Source: Streptomyces chumphonensis (lineage in GTDB: Bacteria > Actinomycetota > Actinomycetes > Streptomycetales > Streptomycetaceae). Taken from it: DNA of 64,000 nucleotides. Of this stretch, positions 7,488 through 15,443 are shown in pieces. Under the pieces are notes generated by a model, which saw only the letters and a list, made by a program, of their open reading frames with translations, was not told the DNA's origin and did not search any database. Location of the stretch: positions 1-64,000 of the forward strand of contig NZ_JACXYU010000016.1 of the NCBI RefSeq assembly GCF_014779715.1, written 5' to 3'. Position 1 is the first letter of the stretch; every line of letters starts with the position of its first letter. A program made the translations under genes and the position numbers.

Positions 7488-9172
7488 CCGTCGACCCACG
7501 CGAGTACGCCTCCGTGCACGGCCCCCGGGCCGGCGACCGGGTCCGCCTCGGCGACTCCGGCCTCGTCGTGCGCGTCGAGTCCGACGCGCAGAAACCCGGC
7601 GAGGAGTTCCTCGCCGGGTTCGGCAAGACGGCGCGGGACGGGCTCCACCTCAAGGCCGCCGCCGTCCGCGAGACCTGCGACGTCGTCATCAGCAACGTGC
7701 TGGTCGTCGACGCCGTGCAGGGCGTCCGCAAGGTGTCGGTCGGCATCCGCGAGGGCCGCATCCACGCCATCGGCCGCGCGGGCAACCCCGACACCCTGGA
7801 GGGCGTGGACGTCGTCGTCGGCACCGGCACGACCATCGTCTCCGGCGAGGGGATGATCGCCACCGCAGGCGCCGTGGACACCCATGTGCACCTGCTCGCG
7901 CCGCGCGTGATGGAGGCGTCCCTGGCCTCCGGCGTCACCACGATCATCGGCCAGGAGTTCGGCCCCGTCTGGGGCGTGGGCGTCAACTCCCCGTGGGCGC
8001 TCGGGCACGCCTTCAGCGCCTTCGACGCCTGGCCGGTCAACATCGGATTCCTCGGCCGCGGCTCCTCGTCCCACCCGGCGCCCCTCGTGGAGGCCCTCGC
8101 GCAGGGCGGTGCCTGCGGGTTCAAGGTGCACGAGGACATGGGCGCCCACCGGCGGGCCCTGGACACCGCGCTGCGGGTCGCCGAGGAGCACGACGTGCAG
8201 GTCGCGCTGCACAGCGACGGACTCAACGAGTGCCTGGCCGTCGAGGACACCCTGGCCGTGCTCGACGGGCGCACCGTCCACGCCTTCCACATCGAGGGCT
8301 GCGGCGGCGGACACGTCCCCAACGTCCTGAAGATGGCGGGCGTGCGGAACGTCATCGGCTCGTCCACCAACCCCACACTGCCCTTCGGCCGGGACGCCGT
8401 GGCCGAGCACTACGGCATGATCGTCTCCGTCCACGACCTGAAGACGGACCTCCCCGGGGACGCCGCGATGGCGCGCGACCGCATCCGCGCGGGCACCATG
8501 GGCGCGGAGGACGTCCTGCACGACCTCGGTGCCATCGGCATCACCTCCTCCGACGCGCTCGGCATGGGCCGGGCCGGCGAGACGATCCGCCGCACCTTCC
8601 AGCTGGCCGCCAAGCTCAAGCACGAGACGGGGCCGATGGAGGGCGACGGCGAGGCCGACGACAACGCCCGCGTCCTGCGCTACATCGCCAAACTCACCCT
8701 CAACCCCGCGATCGCCCACGGCCTCTCCCACGAGATCGGCTCCATCGAGGTGGGGAAGATGGCCGACATCGTGCTGTGGCACCCCGCCTACTTCGGCGCG
8801 AAGCCCCAGCTCGTGCTCAAGTCCGGGTTCCCCGCCTACGGCGTCACCGGCGATCCGAACGCCGCCACCGACACCTGTGAGCCCCTCGTGCTGGGGCCGC
8901 AGTTCGGTGCCCACGGCGCCGCCCCGGCGGAGATCTCCGTGGCCTTCGTGGCCCGGGCCGCTCTGGAGGAGGGCCACGACACCCTGCCGACCCGTCGCCG
9001 TCGCGTCGCGGTGCGCGGCACCCGGGGCATCGGCCCGGCCGACCTCGTCCACAACGCCCGCATCGGACACGTGGACGTCGACGACCGCACGGGCCTGGTC
9101 ACCCTGGACGGCGATCCGCTGCACTCGGAGCCCGCCCGGAGCGTGCCGCTCAACCGCCTCTACTTCCTCTGA
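7484..9172 (+). CDS. ureC: Urease alpha subunit-like protein, divergent
   Basis: 562-aa alpha-subunit homologue. The metal centre is intact: His134 and His136 (DTHVH), the carbamylated-lysine position Lys214 (GFKVHEDMGA), His216, His243 (ALHSD), His269 (AFHIEG) and Asp357 (TSSDALGMGR). The mobile flap is not typical: where ureases have Cys-His (VCHH) this protein has SVHD at 315-318, so the flap cysteine is missing although the following His317 remains. The segment after VTTIIG (EFGPVWGVGVNSPWALG) also replaces the usual GTGPAAGTNATT-like stretch lining the pocket. Together with the missing accessory genes and the next-door agmatine deiminase, this suggests a different substrate or mechanism. 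That is inference; it may still hydrolyse urea. Confidence 0.88.
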   Translation: MTVDPREYASVHGPRAGDRVRLGDSGLVVRVESDAQKPGEEFLAGFGKTARDGLHLKAAAVRETCDVVISNVLVVDAVQGVRKVSVGIREGRIHAIGRAGNPDTLEGVDVVVGTGTTIVSGEGMIATAGAVDTHVHLLAPRVMEASLASGVTTIIGQEFGPVWGVGVNSPWALGHAFSAFDAWPVNIGFLGRGSSSHPAPLVEALAQGGACGFKVHEDMGAHRRALDTALRVAEEHDVQVALHSDGLNECLAVEDTLAVLDGRTVHAFHIEGCGGGHVPNVLKMAGVRNVIGSSTNPTLPFGRDAVAEHYGMIVSVHDLKTDLPGDAAMARDRIRAGTMGAEDVLHDLGAIGITSSDALGMGRAGETIRRTFQLAAKLKHETGPMEGDGEADDNARVLRYIAKLTLNPAIAHGLSHEIGSIEVGKMADIVLWHPAYFGAKPQLVLKSGFPAYGVTGDPNAATDTCEPLVLGPQFGAHGAAPAEISVAFVARAALEEGHDTLPTRRRRVAVRGTRGIGPADLVHNARIGHVDVDDRTGLVTLDGDPLHSEPARSVPLNRLYFL

Positions 9173-9243
9173 CGCCTCCCGCCCGCCTGACTCCCGCACC
9201 ACGGGACGACAGGACCACAGCACCACAGCGAAGGACAGCGCCC

Positions 9244-10287
9244 ATGCCGACTCCCGCCGCGCACGGCTTCCGCATGCCGCCCGAGTGGGCACCGCACGAC
9301 CGCACCTGGATGGCCTGGCCGGGACCGAACCCGACCTTCGACTCCGAGGAGTCGCTCGACGCCGCCCGAACGGCCTGGGCCGACGTCGCCCGCGCCGTCA
9401 GCCGCTTCGAGCCCGTCACCGTCGTCGCCTCCCCGGACCAGGCCGCCGCGGCACGGCGCCGACTCGGGCCGGCCGTCACCGTCGTCGAGCAGCGACTGGA
9501 CGACGCCTGGATGCGCGACATCGGCCCGACGTTCGTCACCGACGGCCGACGGCTCACCGCCGTCGACTGGGTCTTCAACGGCTGGGGCGCGCAGCCCTGG
9601 GCGCGCTGGGAGCACGACGCCCGGGCCGCCGCCTTCGTCGCGGACCGGGCGGGGGCGCGGCGCTCCGCGTCCCCGCTGGTCAACGAGGGCGGCGGGCTGC
9701 ACGTCGACGGCGAGGGCACGGTGCTGCTGACCGAGACCGTGCAGCTCGATCCGGGCCGCAACCCCGGCTGGACCCCCGAGCGCGTCGAGCGCGAGATCCA
9801 CCAGCGGCTGGGCACCACCCGGGCCATCTGGCTGCCGCGCGGCCTGACCGCCGACTACGGACCGTTCGGCACCCGCGGCCACGTCGACCTGGTGGCCGCG
9901 TTCGTCGCGCCCGGCATCGTCGTCGCCCACGTCCAGCGCGACCGTTTTCACCCCGACCACGCGCTGTGCCAGGAGACGGTGAAGCTGCTGCGCGCCGCCA
10001 CGGACGCCCGGGGTCGCCCGCTGGAGGTCGTCGAGCTGCCCGCGCCCACCGTCACCGAGGTGGACGGCGAGCCGGTCGACTACTCCTACGTCAACCACTA
10101 CCTGTGCAACGGCGGCGTCGTGCTCTGCGGGTTCGACGACCCGATGGACGAGCACAACGCGCGGATCTTCCGCCGTCTCTTCCCCGACCGTACGGTGACG
10201 CTCGTCGACGCACGTACGATCTTCGCGGCGGGCGGCGGCATCCACTGCATCACCCAGCAGCAGCCGCGCGTCACGTCACCGGCGTAG
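9244..10287 (+). CDS. aguA: Agmatine deiminase family protein
   Basis: 347-aa guanidine-modifying enzyme of the agmatine deiminase / peptidyl-arginine deiminase family, which converts agmatine to N-carbamoylputrescine and ammonia. Visible signature parts are WMAWPG near residues 22-27, DAWMRDIGPTFV, LVNEGGGLHVDGEG, the catalytic His in TRGHVDL, and the nucleophile Cys335 in GGGIHCITQQQPR. It is 71 bp downstream of ureC on the same strand and followed 44 bp later by a TetR gene, so one operon is likely. Ammonia release and N-carbamoyl products give it a chemical link to a urease-like hydrolase. Family certain, exact substrate not. Confidence 0.9.
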   Translation: MPTPAAHGFRMPPEWAPHDRTWMAWPGPNPTFDSEESLDAARTAWADVARAVSRFEPVTVVASPDQAAAARRRLGPAVTVVEQRLDDAWMRDIGPTFVTDGRRLTAVDWVFNGWGAQPWARWEHDARAAAFVADRAGARRSASPLVNEGGGLHVDGEGTVLLTETVQLDPGRNPGWTPERVEREIHQRLGTTRAIWLPRGLTADYGPFGTRGHVDLVAAFVAPGIVVAHVQRDRFHPDHALCQETVKLLRAATDARGRPLEVVELPAPTVTEVDGEPVDYSYVNHYLCNGGVVLCGFDDPMDEHNARIFRRLFPDRTVTLVDARTIFAAGGGIHCITQQQPRVTSPA

Positions 10288-10331
10288 ACGGCCGCCGCCC
10301 CGGGCGGCGCACGGTCCCAGGGGAGTTCAGC

Positions 10332-10985
10332 GTGGCAGGTCGGGCGGCAGCCGGAACAGCAGCGGCGCGGGCGAGCCGTACCCGGCGCCCGGCCCAGCCG
10401 CGCGAACGGCTCCTGGCGACGGCCATGGAGATCATCGCCGAGCGCGGTCTGGAACGCCTCACCATGGCCGGGCTCGGCTGCCGGGTCGGTATGAGCAGCG
10501 GCCACCTCCTGTACTACTTCAAGACCAAGGACGAGCTGCTGCTCCAGACCCTGCAATGGAGCGAGGAGCGGCTCGGCGCCGAGCGCCGCGCCGCCCTCGC
10601 CCGTCAGGTCCCCGCGCGTGAACGCCTGGACCGGCTGGTCGACCTCTACCTCCCCGACGGGCCGCGCGATCCCGCGTGGGCACTGTGGCTGGAGGTGTGG
10701 AACCGGTCCCAGAACGCCGACGACGAGGTCCGCACCCGGCAGCTCGAACTGGAGCTGGCGTGGCACCGCGACCTCGTGGCGCTCCTGGTGGAAGGCATCG
10801 ACCGGGGCGAGTTCCGTCCCGTGGACGCCGACCGCTTCGCCACCCGGACCCGCGCCCTGCTCGACGGGCTGGCCGTCCACCTCGTGGTGGGCCTGCCGGG
10901 GACGGACCGGGAGACGGTGCTCGGCCACGTCCGCGACCACGTCGACCAGTCGCTCGCGGCCACCCCACCGTCCCCCGTCACGTGA
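10332..10985 (+). CDS. TetR family transcriptional regulator
   Basis: 217-aa TetR-type repressor, started at GTG 10332 (gggag ahead of it); no other start gives a standard N-terminus. The HTH is at about residues 22-68: RERLLATAMEIIAERG, then LTMAGLGCRVGMSSGHLLYY and FKTKDELL. The C-terminal ligand domain is rich in Trp (WALWLEVWNRSQN) and resembles BetI-like members. It is the last gene of the urease-like operon, so autoregulation through the palindromes at 6549 and 6636 is the simplest model. A polyamine or related cation would be a plausible ligand, but nothing in the sequence proves this. Confidence 0.9.
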   Translation: MAGRAAAGTAAARASRTRRPAQPRERLLATAMEIIAERGLERLTMAGLGCRVGMSSGHLLYYFKTKDELLLQTLQWSEERLGAERRAALARQVPARERLDRLVDLYLPDGPRDPAWALWLEVWNRSQNADDEVRTRQLELELAWHRDLVALLVEGIDRGEFRPVDADRFATRTRALLDGLAVHLVVGLPGTDRETVLGHVRDHVDQSLAATPPSPVT

Positions 10986-11003
10986 CCGCCGGGCGGGAGG
11001 GCG

Positions 11004-12632
11004 CTACTCGGTCGGCGACACGCCGGCCCGCAGCAGCCCGTAGGTGTACGCGTCGTCCAGGGCCTGCCAGGACGCCGCGATGACGTTGTCCGCAACGCCG
11101 ACGGTGGACCACTCCCCCGCGCCGTCCGACGTCGAGATCAGGACCCGGGTCGTGGACTCGGTGCCGTGGGTGCCGGCCAGGATGCGCACCTTGTAGTCCA
11201 CCAGCTCCAGCCGTGCCAGCTCCGGATAGATGCGCTCCAGCGCCACCCGCAGCGCCCGGTCCAGGGCGTTGACCGGGCCGTTGCCCTCGCCCGTCGCCAC
11301 CGCCCGCTCGCCCTTCGCCCACAGCCGGACGGTGGCCTCGTTCGCGTGCGTGCCGTCCGGCCGGTCCTCGACGATGGCCCGCCACGACTCCACCCGGAAG
11401 AACCGGGGCGCGCCCCCCTCACCCCCCTCGCCGCTCGCCGCGCGGTGGACCTCGTCGCGCAGCAGCAGCTCGAAGCTCGCGTCGGCCGCCTCGTAGGTGT
11501 AGCCGCGCAGCTCCTGCTCCTTGACGCGCTCCACCACGCGACCGACCAGCTCGCGGTCGCCGGCCAGGTCGTACCCCAGCTCCTTGCCCTTGAGCTCGAC
11601 CGAGGCGCGTCCGGCCATGTCGGAGACCAGCATGCGCATCGAGTTGCCGACGGCGTCCGGATCGATGTGCTGGTACAGGTCCGGGTCGACCTTGATCGCG
11701 GACGCGTGGAGCCCGGCCTTGTGCGCGAACGCCGAGACGCCGACGTAGGGCTCGTGGGTCGAGGGCGTCAGGTTGACCACCTCGGCGATGGCGTGCGAGA
11801 TGCGGGTCATCTCCGGCAGCGCGGCCGGCGGCACGACCGTGCGCCCGTACTTCAGCTGCAGGGCCGCCACCACCGGGAACAGGTTCGCGTTGCCGACCCG
11901 TTCCCCGTAGCCGTTGGCGGTGCACTGCACGTGCGTGGCGCCGCCGTCGACCGCCGCGAGGGTGTTGGCGACGGCGCACCCGGTGTCGTCCTGCGCGTGG
12001 ATGCCCAGACGGGCCCCCGTGTCGGCGGCGACCGTCCGCACCACGGCCTGCACCTGCGCGGGCAGCATCCCGCCGTTGGTGTCGCACAGCACGACGACGG
12101 CCGCCCCGGCCTCGTGCGCCCGCCGCGCGACGCGCTTCGCGTACTCCGCGTTCGCCTGGTAGCCGTCGAAGAAGTGCTCGCAGTCCACGAACACCCGGCA
12201 GCCGCGTTCCCGCAGGTAGGCCACGGTGTCCGCGACCATCTCCAGGTTCTCCTCCAGCGTCGTGCGCAGGGCCAGCTCCACGTGGCGGTCGTGCGACTTG
12301 GCCACGACGGTCACCACCGGCGCGCCCGAGTCGGCCAGCGCCCGCACCTGCGGGTCGTCGGCCGCCCGCACCCCCGCCCGGCGCGTCGCACCGAACGCGA
12401 CGAGCTGCGCGTGCCGCAGGTCCAGCTCGGTACGGGCCCGCTCGAAGAACTCGGTGTCGCGCGGGTTCGCTCCCGGCCAGCCGCCCTCGATGAAACCCAC
12501 GCCGAAGTCGTCCAGGTGGCGCGCGATGGTCAGCTTGTCGGCGACGCTGAGGTTGATGCCCTCACGCTGAGCGCCGTCGCGCAGCGTCGTGTCGAAGACG
12601 TGGAACGAATCGTCGGGGGCTGCCGTGGTCAT
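11004..12632 (-). CDS. cimA: Citramalate synthase (2-isopropylmalate synthase family)
   Basis: 542-aa DRE-TIM metallolyase condensing acetyl-CoA with pyruvate, a threonine-independent entry to isoleucine. The catalytic DTTLRDGAQREG motif is at about 14-25, with the conserved FIEGGWPGANPRD, CDTNGGMLP and GIHAQDDTGCAVAN motifs. The C-terminal LeuA-type dimer/allosteric domain is complete (ARLELVDYKVRILAGTHGTE). FIEGGWPGANP and GINLSVADKLTIA are features of the CimA branch rather than LeuA, and the length fits. It converges with the TetR gene with 18 bp between stops. An attenuator-like hairpin lies about 125 bp upstream of the start. Confidence 0.9.
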   Translation of the reverse strand: MTTAAPDDSFHVFDTTLRDGAQREGINLSVADKLTIARHLDDFGVGFIEGGWPGANPRDTEFFERARTELDLRHAQLVAFGATRRAGVRAADDPQVRALADSGAPVVTVVAKSHDRHVELALRTTLEENLEMVADTVAYLRERGCRVFVDCEHFFDGYQANAEYAKRVARRAHEAGAAVVVLCDTNGGMLPAQVQAVVRTVAADTGARLGIHAQDDTGCAVANTLAAVDGGATHVQCTANGYGERVGNANLFPVVAALQLKYGRTVVPPAALPEMTRISHAIAEVVNLTPSTHEPYVGVSAFAHKAGLHASAIKVDPDLYQHIDPDAVGNSMRMLVSDMAGRASVELKGKELGYDLAGDRELVGRVVERVKEQELRGYTYEAADASFELLLRDEVHRAASGEGGEGGAPRFFRVESWRAIVEDRPDGTHANEATVRLWAKGERAVATGEGNGPVNALDRALRVALERIYPELARLELVDYKVRILAGTHGTESTTRVLISTSDGAGEWSTVGVADNVIAASWQALDDAYTYGLLRAGVSPTE

Positions 12633-12756
12633 GCTGTCTCGACTCCTACGTGAAATGTGCGGGACCGGTAGTTCTGCTCACACAGCTCCACTTGTCCCCA
12701 TCATCCCGCGCACCTCCGACCTCCGGAGCGGGTGGACCGGAAGGGGCCGGATAACG

Positions 12757-12782
12757 AAAAAACCCCTCGCGGGTGCGAGAGG
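12757..12782 (-). terminator. Attenuator-like intrinsic terminator in the cimA leader
   Basis: Read on the minus strand: 8-bp stem (12775-12782 with 12763-12770, one G-U pair), 4-nt loop, then six T (12762-12757). Six consecutive T are rare in this GC-rich DNA. No minus-strand gene lies upstream (the cassette beyond 13.1 kb is on the plus strand), so it acts inside the cimA leader rather than behind another gene. Confidence 0.75.
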
Positions 12783-12835
12783 TCGGCGCGCGGGTCTGGG
12801 ACACGGTGTCCACTGCCGCCATCGGTCAAGCGGGT

Positions 12836-12877
12836 TCAGTGGTCACTGCGGACCGGCGCGCTGTCACCAATAATCAT
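12836..12877 (-). CDS. Possible cimA leader peptide (13 aa, tandem rare Ile codons)
   Basis: ATG at 12877 reads MIIGDSAPVRSDH then TGA. The second and third codons are both ATT, a rare Ile codon in Streptomyces, and cimA feeds isoleucine synthesis. The ORF ends 54 bp before the attenuator hairpin, and its length equals that of the ilvB leader peptide. Against it: no Shine-Dalgarno sequence is visible, so it would have to start near the transcript 5' end, and a TTGACT hexamer at 12902-12897 would place a transcription start inside it. Confidence 0.35.
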   Translation of the reverse strand: MIIGDSAPVRSDH

Positions 12878-12976
12878 GGCGAACGAGAGCACGGGGGAAG
12901 TCAACCACACCCCGACCCGTCACCCGCACATGTCTCACCATCCGGAAACCCCCGTCCCCACCACCCCGGCCCACCC

Positions 12977-13002
12977 CTGCCTGAGTACGCGTACTCAGGC
13001 AG
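12977..13002. promoter_or_regulatory. Perfect 26-bp palindrome upstream of the DUF1023 cassette
   Basis: Arms ctgcctgagtac and gtactcaggcag around a self-complementary gc centre, 98 bp before the first gene of the cassette. No T-tract follows, and the core tgagtacgcgtactca looks like a dimeric regulator site rather than a terminator. Confidence 0.6.
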
Positions 13003-13099
13003 CGAACGCTCAGCGTGTGCACAATGCTTCGAAAAGTGACGCACCCGCCGAGGGTGATGACCGCGGCCGCCGCGCGGCCGCGGCAGGAGGGGACGACAC

Positions 13100-13588
13100 G
13101 TGGTGGACGCGCGGGTTTCGGGCATCCGAGCCCTGATCGACGAGAACGCGGGCGGGAACACGGACGCGGCGACGGCGACCCCGGCGGCATCGCCGTGGGA
13201 CGAGGGCGGCAGGAGCGACCTCAACTCCGACACGAGACTGTGGAACACCGCGTCCTCGGGGGTGGACTCCCTGAGAGACACACTGAAGCCCGCCGTCACG
13301 AAGCTCGACGACGGTCGGCGCGGCCTCGGCCCCGGTGACACGGCGGTGACGGGCCTCCTGACGGGAGCCGCCCAGACCGACGTCCACGACACCTGGGCAC
13401 GGTACCTGGACCTCCTCGCGCGCGAGTCCGCCGAGCTCTCCGACAAGCTGACCAAGGCCGGAAGCGACCACTACGCGAACGAGGAAGCCGTCGCCGCCGC
13501 CTTCCGGCAGCAGCTGACGAAACCCGAGGAGCCCACCTCGGTGCTGGGCCTGCCCCCGTTCGGCGTCCACGCCTTCCCGAGCTGGTGA
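13100..13588 (+). CDS. Hypothetical protein, first gene of the DUF1023 cassette
   Basis: 162-aa protein from tandem GTG codons at 13100/13103 behind aggagggg at 13085-13092. Mostly helical and hydrophilic, with no signal peptide or membrane span. It has a Trp near residue 38, LWNTASSGVDSLRDTLKP, and a helix around DTWARYLDLLARESAELS. Small helical proteins of this kind, set directly before a larger DUF1023 hydrolase, look like WXG100/ESX-type partners, but I do not recognise a defined family. Its stop is 7 bp before the next start, so the genes are coupled. Confidence 0.7.
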   Translation: MVDARVSGIRALIDENAGGNTDAATATPAASPWDEGGRSDLNSDTRLWNTASSGVDSLRDTLKPAVTKLDDGRRGLGPGDTAVTGLLTGAAQTDVHDTWARYLDLLARESAELSDKLTKAGSDHYANEEAVAAAFRQQLTKPEEPTSVLGLPPFGVHAFPSW

Positions 13589-13595
13589 CGGCGCG

Positions 13596-15443
13596 GTGGT
13601 GACCCTGAGCACGCTCCGCGCCGTCAACCCGGACGACTTCGAGCAGGCGGCCGACGGCTACCACGCGGTGAGCAGCGCCGCCGGCGCCGCCAAGGACCGC
13701 CTGGCGAACGAGATCATCGCCAGGTCCATGCCCGTCCACGGCCGGGACGACGCCGTCGCGGGCCTCGTCGGGCAGGCGGCGGACGCCGCCCGCAAGCGCC
13801 TGCAACGACTGGCGGACAACTACCACTACACGCAGGTCGAGTGCGGCCTCGTGCGCGCCGTCCTCAACGGCTTCGCCGCCGACCTGCACGCGGCGAAGCA
13901 GAAGCTCGACGCGGCGCTCGACGACGCCACCGCCTCCGGGTTCACCGTGACGTCCGACGGTTCCGTCACCTTCCCGTCCGCGGGTGAAAGGGTCGACGGA
14001 AGGACCCCGGAGGGCGGTACGGCCGTCTCCTACGGCGACCCGGCGGCGAACGGACTGGCCGACCAGGCCGCCCACCTCGACCCCAACCCGCACCACGCCC
14101 GGGCCAAGGACTGCGCGGACCGCATCGCCGAGGCGCTGCGGGAGGCCGAGGAGGCCGACGAGACCTGGGCACCGAAGCTGAGGGCACTCAAAGCCCAGAA
14201 CGACCTGACCGTCAGCCACGCCGACTGGGCCGACGTCCACAGCGACCAGGAGGCCGTCCAGCAGGGCGCCGACCGCTACCTCGCCCAGGGCGACATTCCC
14301 GATGGCAGGCCCCCGCGAGAGAACGCGGCATGGTGGAACGACCTCACCGATGAGCAACGCGCCGACTACACGGCTCTCTACCCCTCCTCCATCGGCGCAC
14401 TGGACGGCATCCCCTCCGACGTCCGCGACGAGGCGAACCGCGCCGTGCTGGCCCAGACACGCGGCCACTACGAGACCCAACTCGCGGCCCTGCCTGCCAA
14501 GCCCGCCTTCGACCCGTACAACCAGCCTGGGCTCTCCGAGGACGTCACCTGGCGCGACCGTCAGGCGCGCGTCCTCGACTGGGAGGAGAAGTACGGCGCG
14601 GAGCATGACCGCCTCACCAAAGCCCTCACCGGCATGGAGGCCATCGACCGCCGCATCGACAACACCGGAAGGAACGGCCTGCCGGAGGCGTACGTGCTGG
14701 GCTTCGACGCTGAAGGCAACGGCCGCGCGATCATCGCCAACGGCAACCCCGACACAGCCGACCACACCGCCGTCTTCGTACCCGGCACCGGTTCGAATCT
14801 GGCCAAGGCGGAGAACGACATCGAACGCATGGGTCTTCTGTGGCGGGCCTCATCCGCAAACCCTGGCGCCGGAGACGTAGCCACGATCACATGGATTGGC
14901 TATGACGCACCCCAGGAGATTCCGCTGGCCGCCTCGGCAAGCTATGCAGACAAGGGCGCAGAATCCCTCAGCTCCTTCATGGAAGGGCTCGAAGCCTCTC
15001 AACCGAGAGAAGGTGGAAGCCATTACACCACCATCGGGCATTCCTACGGGAGCACGCTCATCGGGTACTCAGACGCACGGGGCGACCTGCGGACAGACGA
15101 TGTCATCGTGGCCGGTAGCCCGGGACTCGGGCCGTGGGCAACTCATGCCTCGGACATGCACGTTCCTGATGGCCACGTGTGGAGCGCAGAAGCAGACGAA
15201 GACTACGTACCGGATGGCGGCCGCTTTTTCCACGGGGCCGCAGATCAACCAACGCTCGACCGAGAAAGGATCGTGCCGAGCGACAAAGAATTTGGCGCCC
15301 ACCGCATTTCCACCGGCGACCCAGGTGCCCCCGGCTACGTGACAGGACACAGCGATTACTGGAGGGAGGAATCCGTCAGCCTGAGAAATCAGGCAAAAAT
15401 CGTGACGGGCGACTATGACCAAGTCACCACTGTCGATGACTAG
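13596..15443 (+). CDS. DUF1023-type alpha/beta hydrolase with helical N-terminal region
   Basis: 615 aa from GTG 13596. Residues ~1-330 are helical (ESX-substrate-like, no signal peptide); ~340-615 is the hydrolase part typical of DUF1023 proteins in actinobacteria. It includes AVFVPGTGSN, the nucleophile elbow GHSYGS with Ser483, VAGSPGLGPW, and a late His585 in GHSDYW as probable catalytic His. The DNA is about 70% GC at the start but visibly poorer after about 14,820, inside the hydrolase domain, and stays low through the next gene. The stop overlaps the lipoprotein ORF by 29 bp. Function is unknown; a secreted or surface esterase/effector is possible. Confidence 0.8.
   Translation: MVTLSTLRAVNPDDFEQAADGYHAVSSAAGAAKDRLANEIIARSMPVHGRDDAVAGLVGQAADAARKRLQRLADNYHYTQVECGLVRAVLNGFAADLHAAKQKLDAALDDATASGFTVTSDGSVTFPSAGERVDGRTPEGGTAVSYGDPAANGLADQAAHLDPNPHHARAKDCADRIAEALREAEEADETWAPKLRALKAQNDLTVSHADWADVHSDQEAVQQGADRYLAQGDIPDGRPPRENAAWWNDLTDEQRADYTALYPSSIGALDGIPSDVRDEANRAVLAQTRGHYETQLAALPAKPAFDPYNQPGLSEDVTWRDRQARVLDWEEKYGAEHDRLTKALTGMEAIDRRIDNTGRNGLPEAYVLGFDAEGNGRAIIANGNPDTADHTAVFVPGTGSNLAKAENDIERMGLLWRASSANPGAGDVATITWIGYDAPQEIPLAASASYADKGAESLSSFMEGLEASQPREGGSHYTTIGHSYGSTLIGYSDARGDLRTDDVIVAGSPGLGPWATHASDMHVPDGHVWSAEADEDYVPDGGRFFHGAADQPTLDRERIVPSDKEFGAHRISTGDPGAPGYVTGHSDYWREESVSLRNQAKIVTGDYDQVTTVDD

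Larger units (their letters stand above)
12633..13099. other. Divergent intergenic region with cimA leader and cassette promoter
   Basis: 467 bp. The cimA side (minus) carries a terminator-like hairpin at 12757-12782 and a possible 13-aa Ile-containing leader ORF at 12836-12877. The other side carries a perfect 26-bp palindrome at 12977-13002 ahead of the rightward cassette. Confidence 0.6.

Noticed and set aside
11004..12632. Calling this gene leuA (2-isopropylmalate synthase)
   Set aside because: The length, FIEGGWPGANP region and overall pattern fit citramalate synthase; both share the fold, so experimental proof would still be welcome.
14785..14810. tRNA-like ggttcgaatct segment
   Set aside because: It lies inside the DUF1023 coding frame and no cloverleaf can be built around it.
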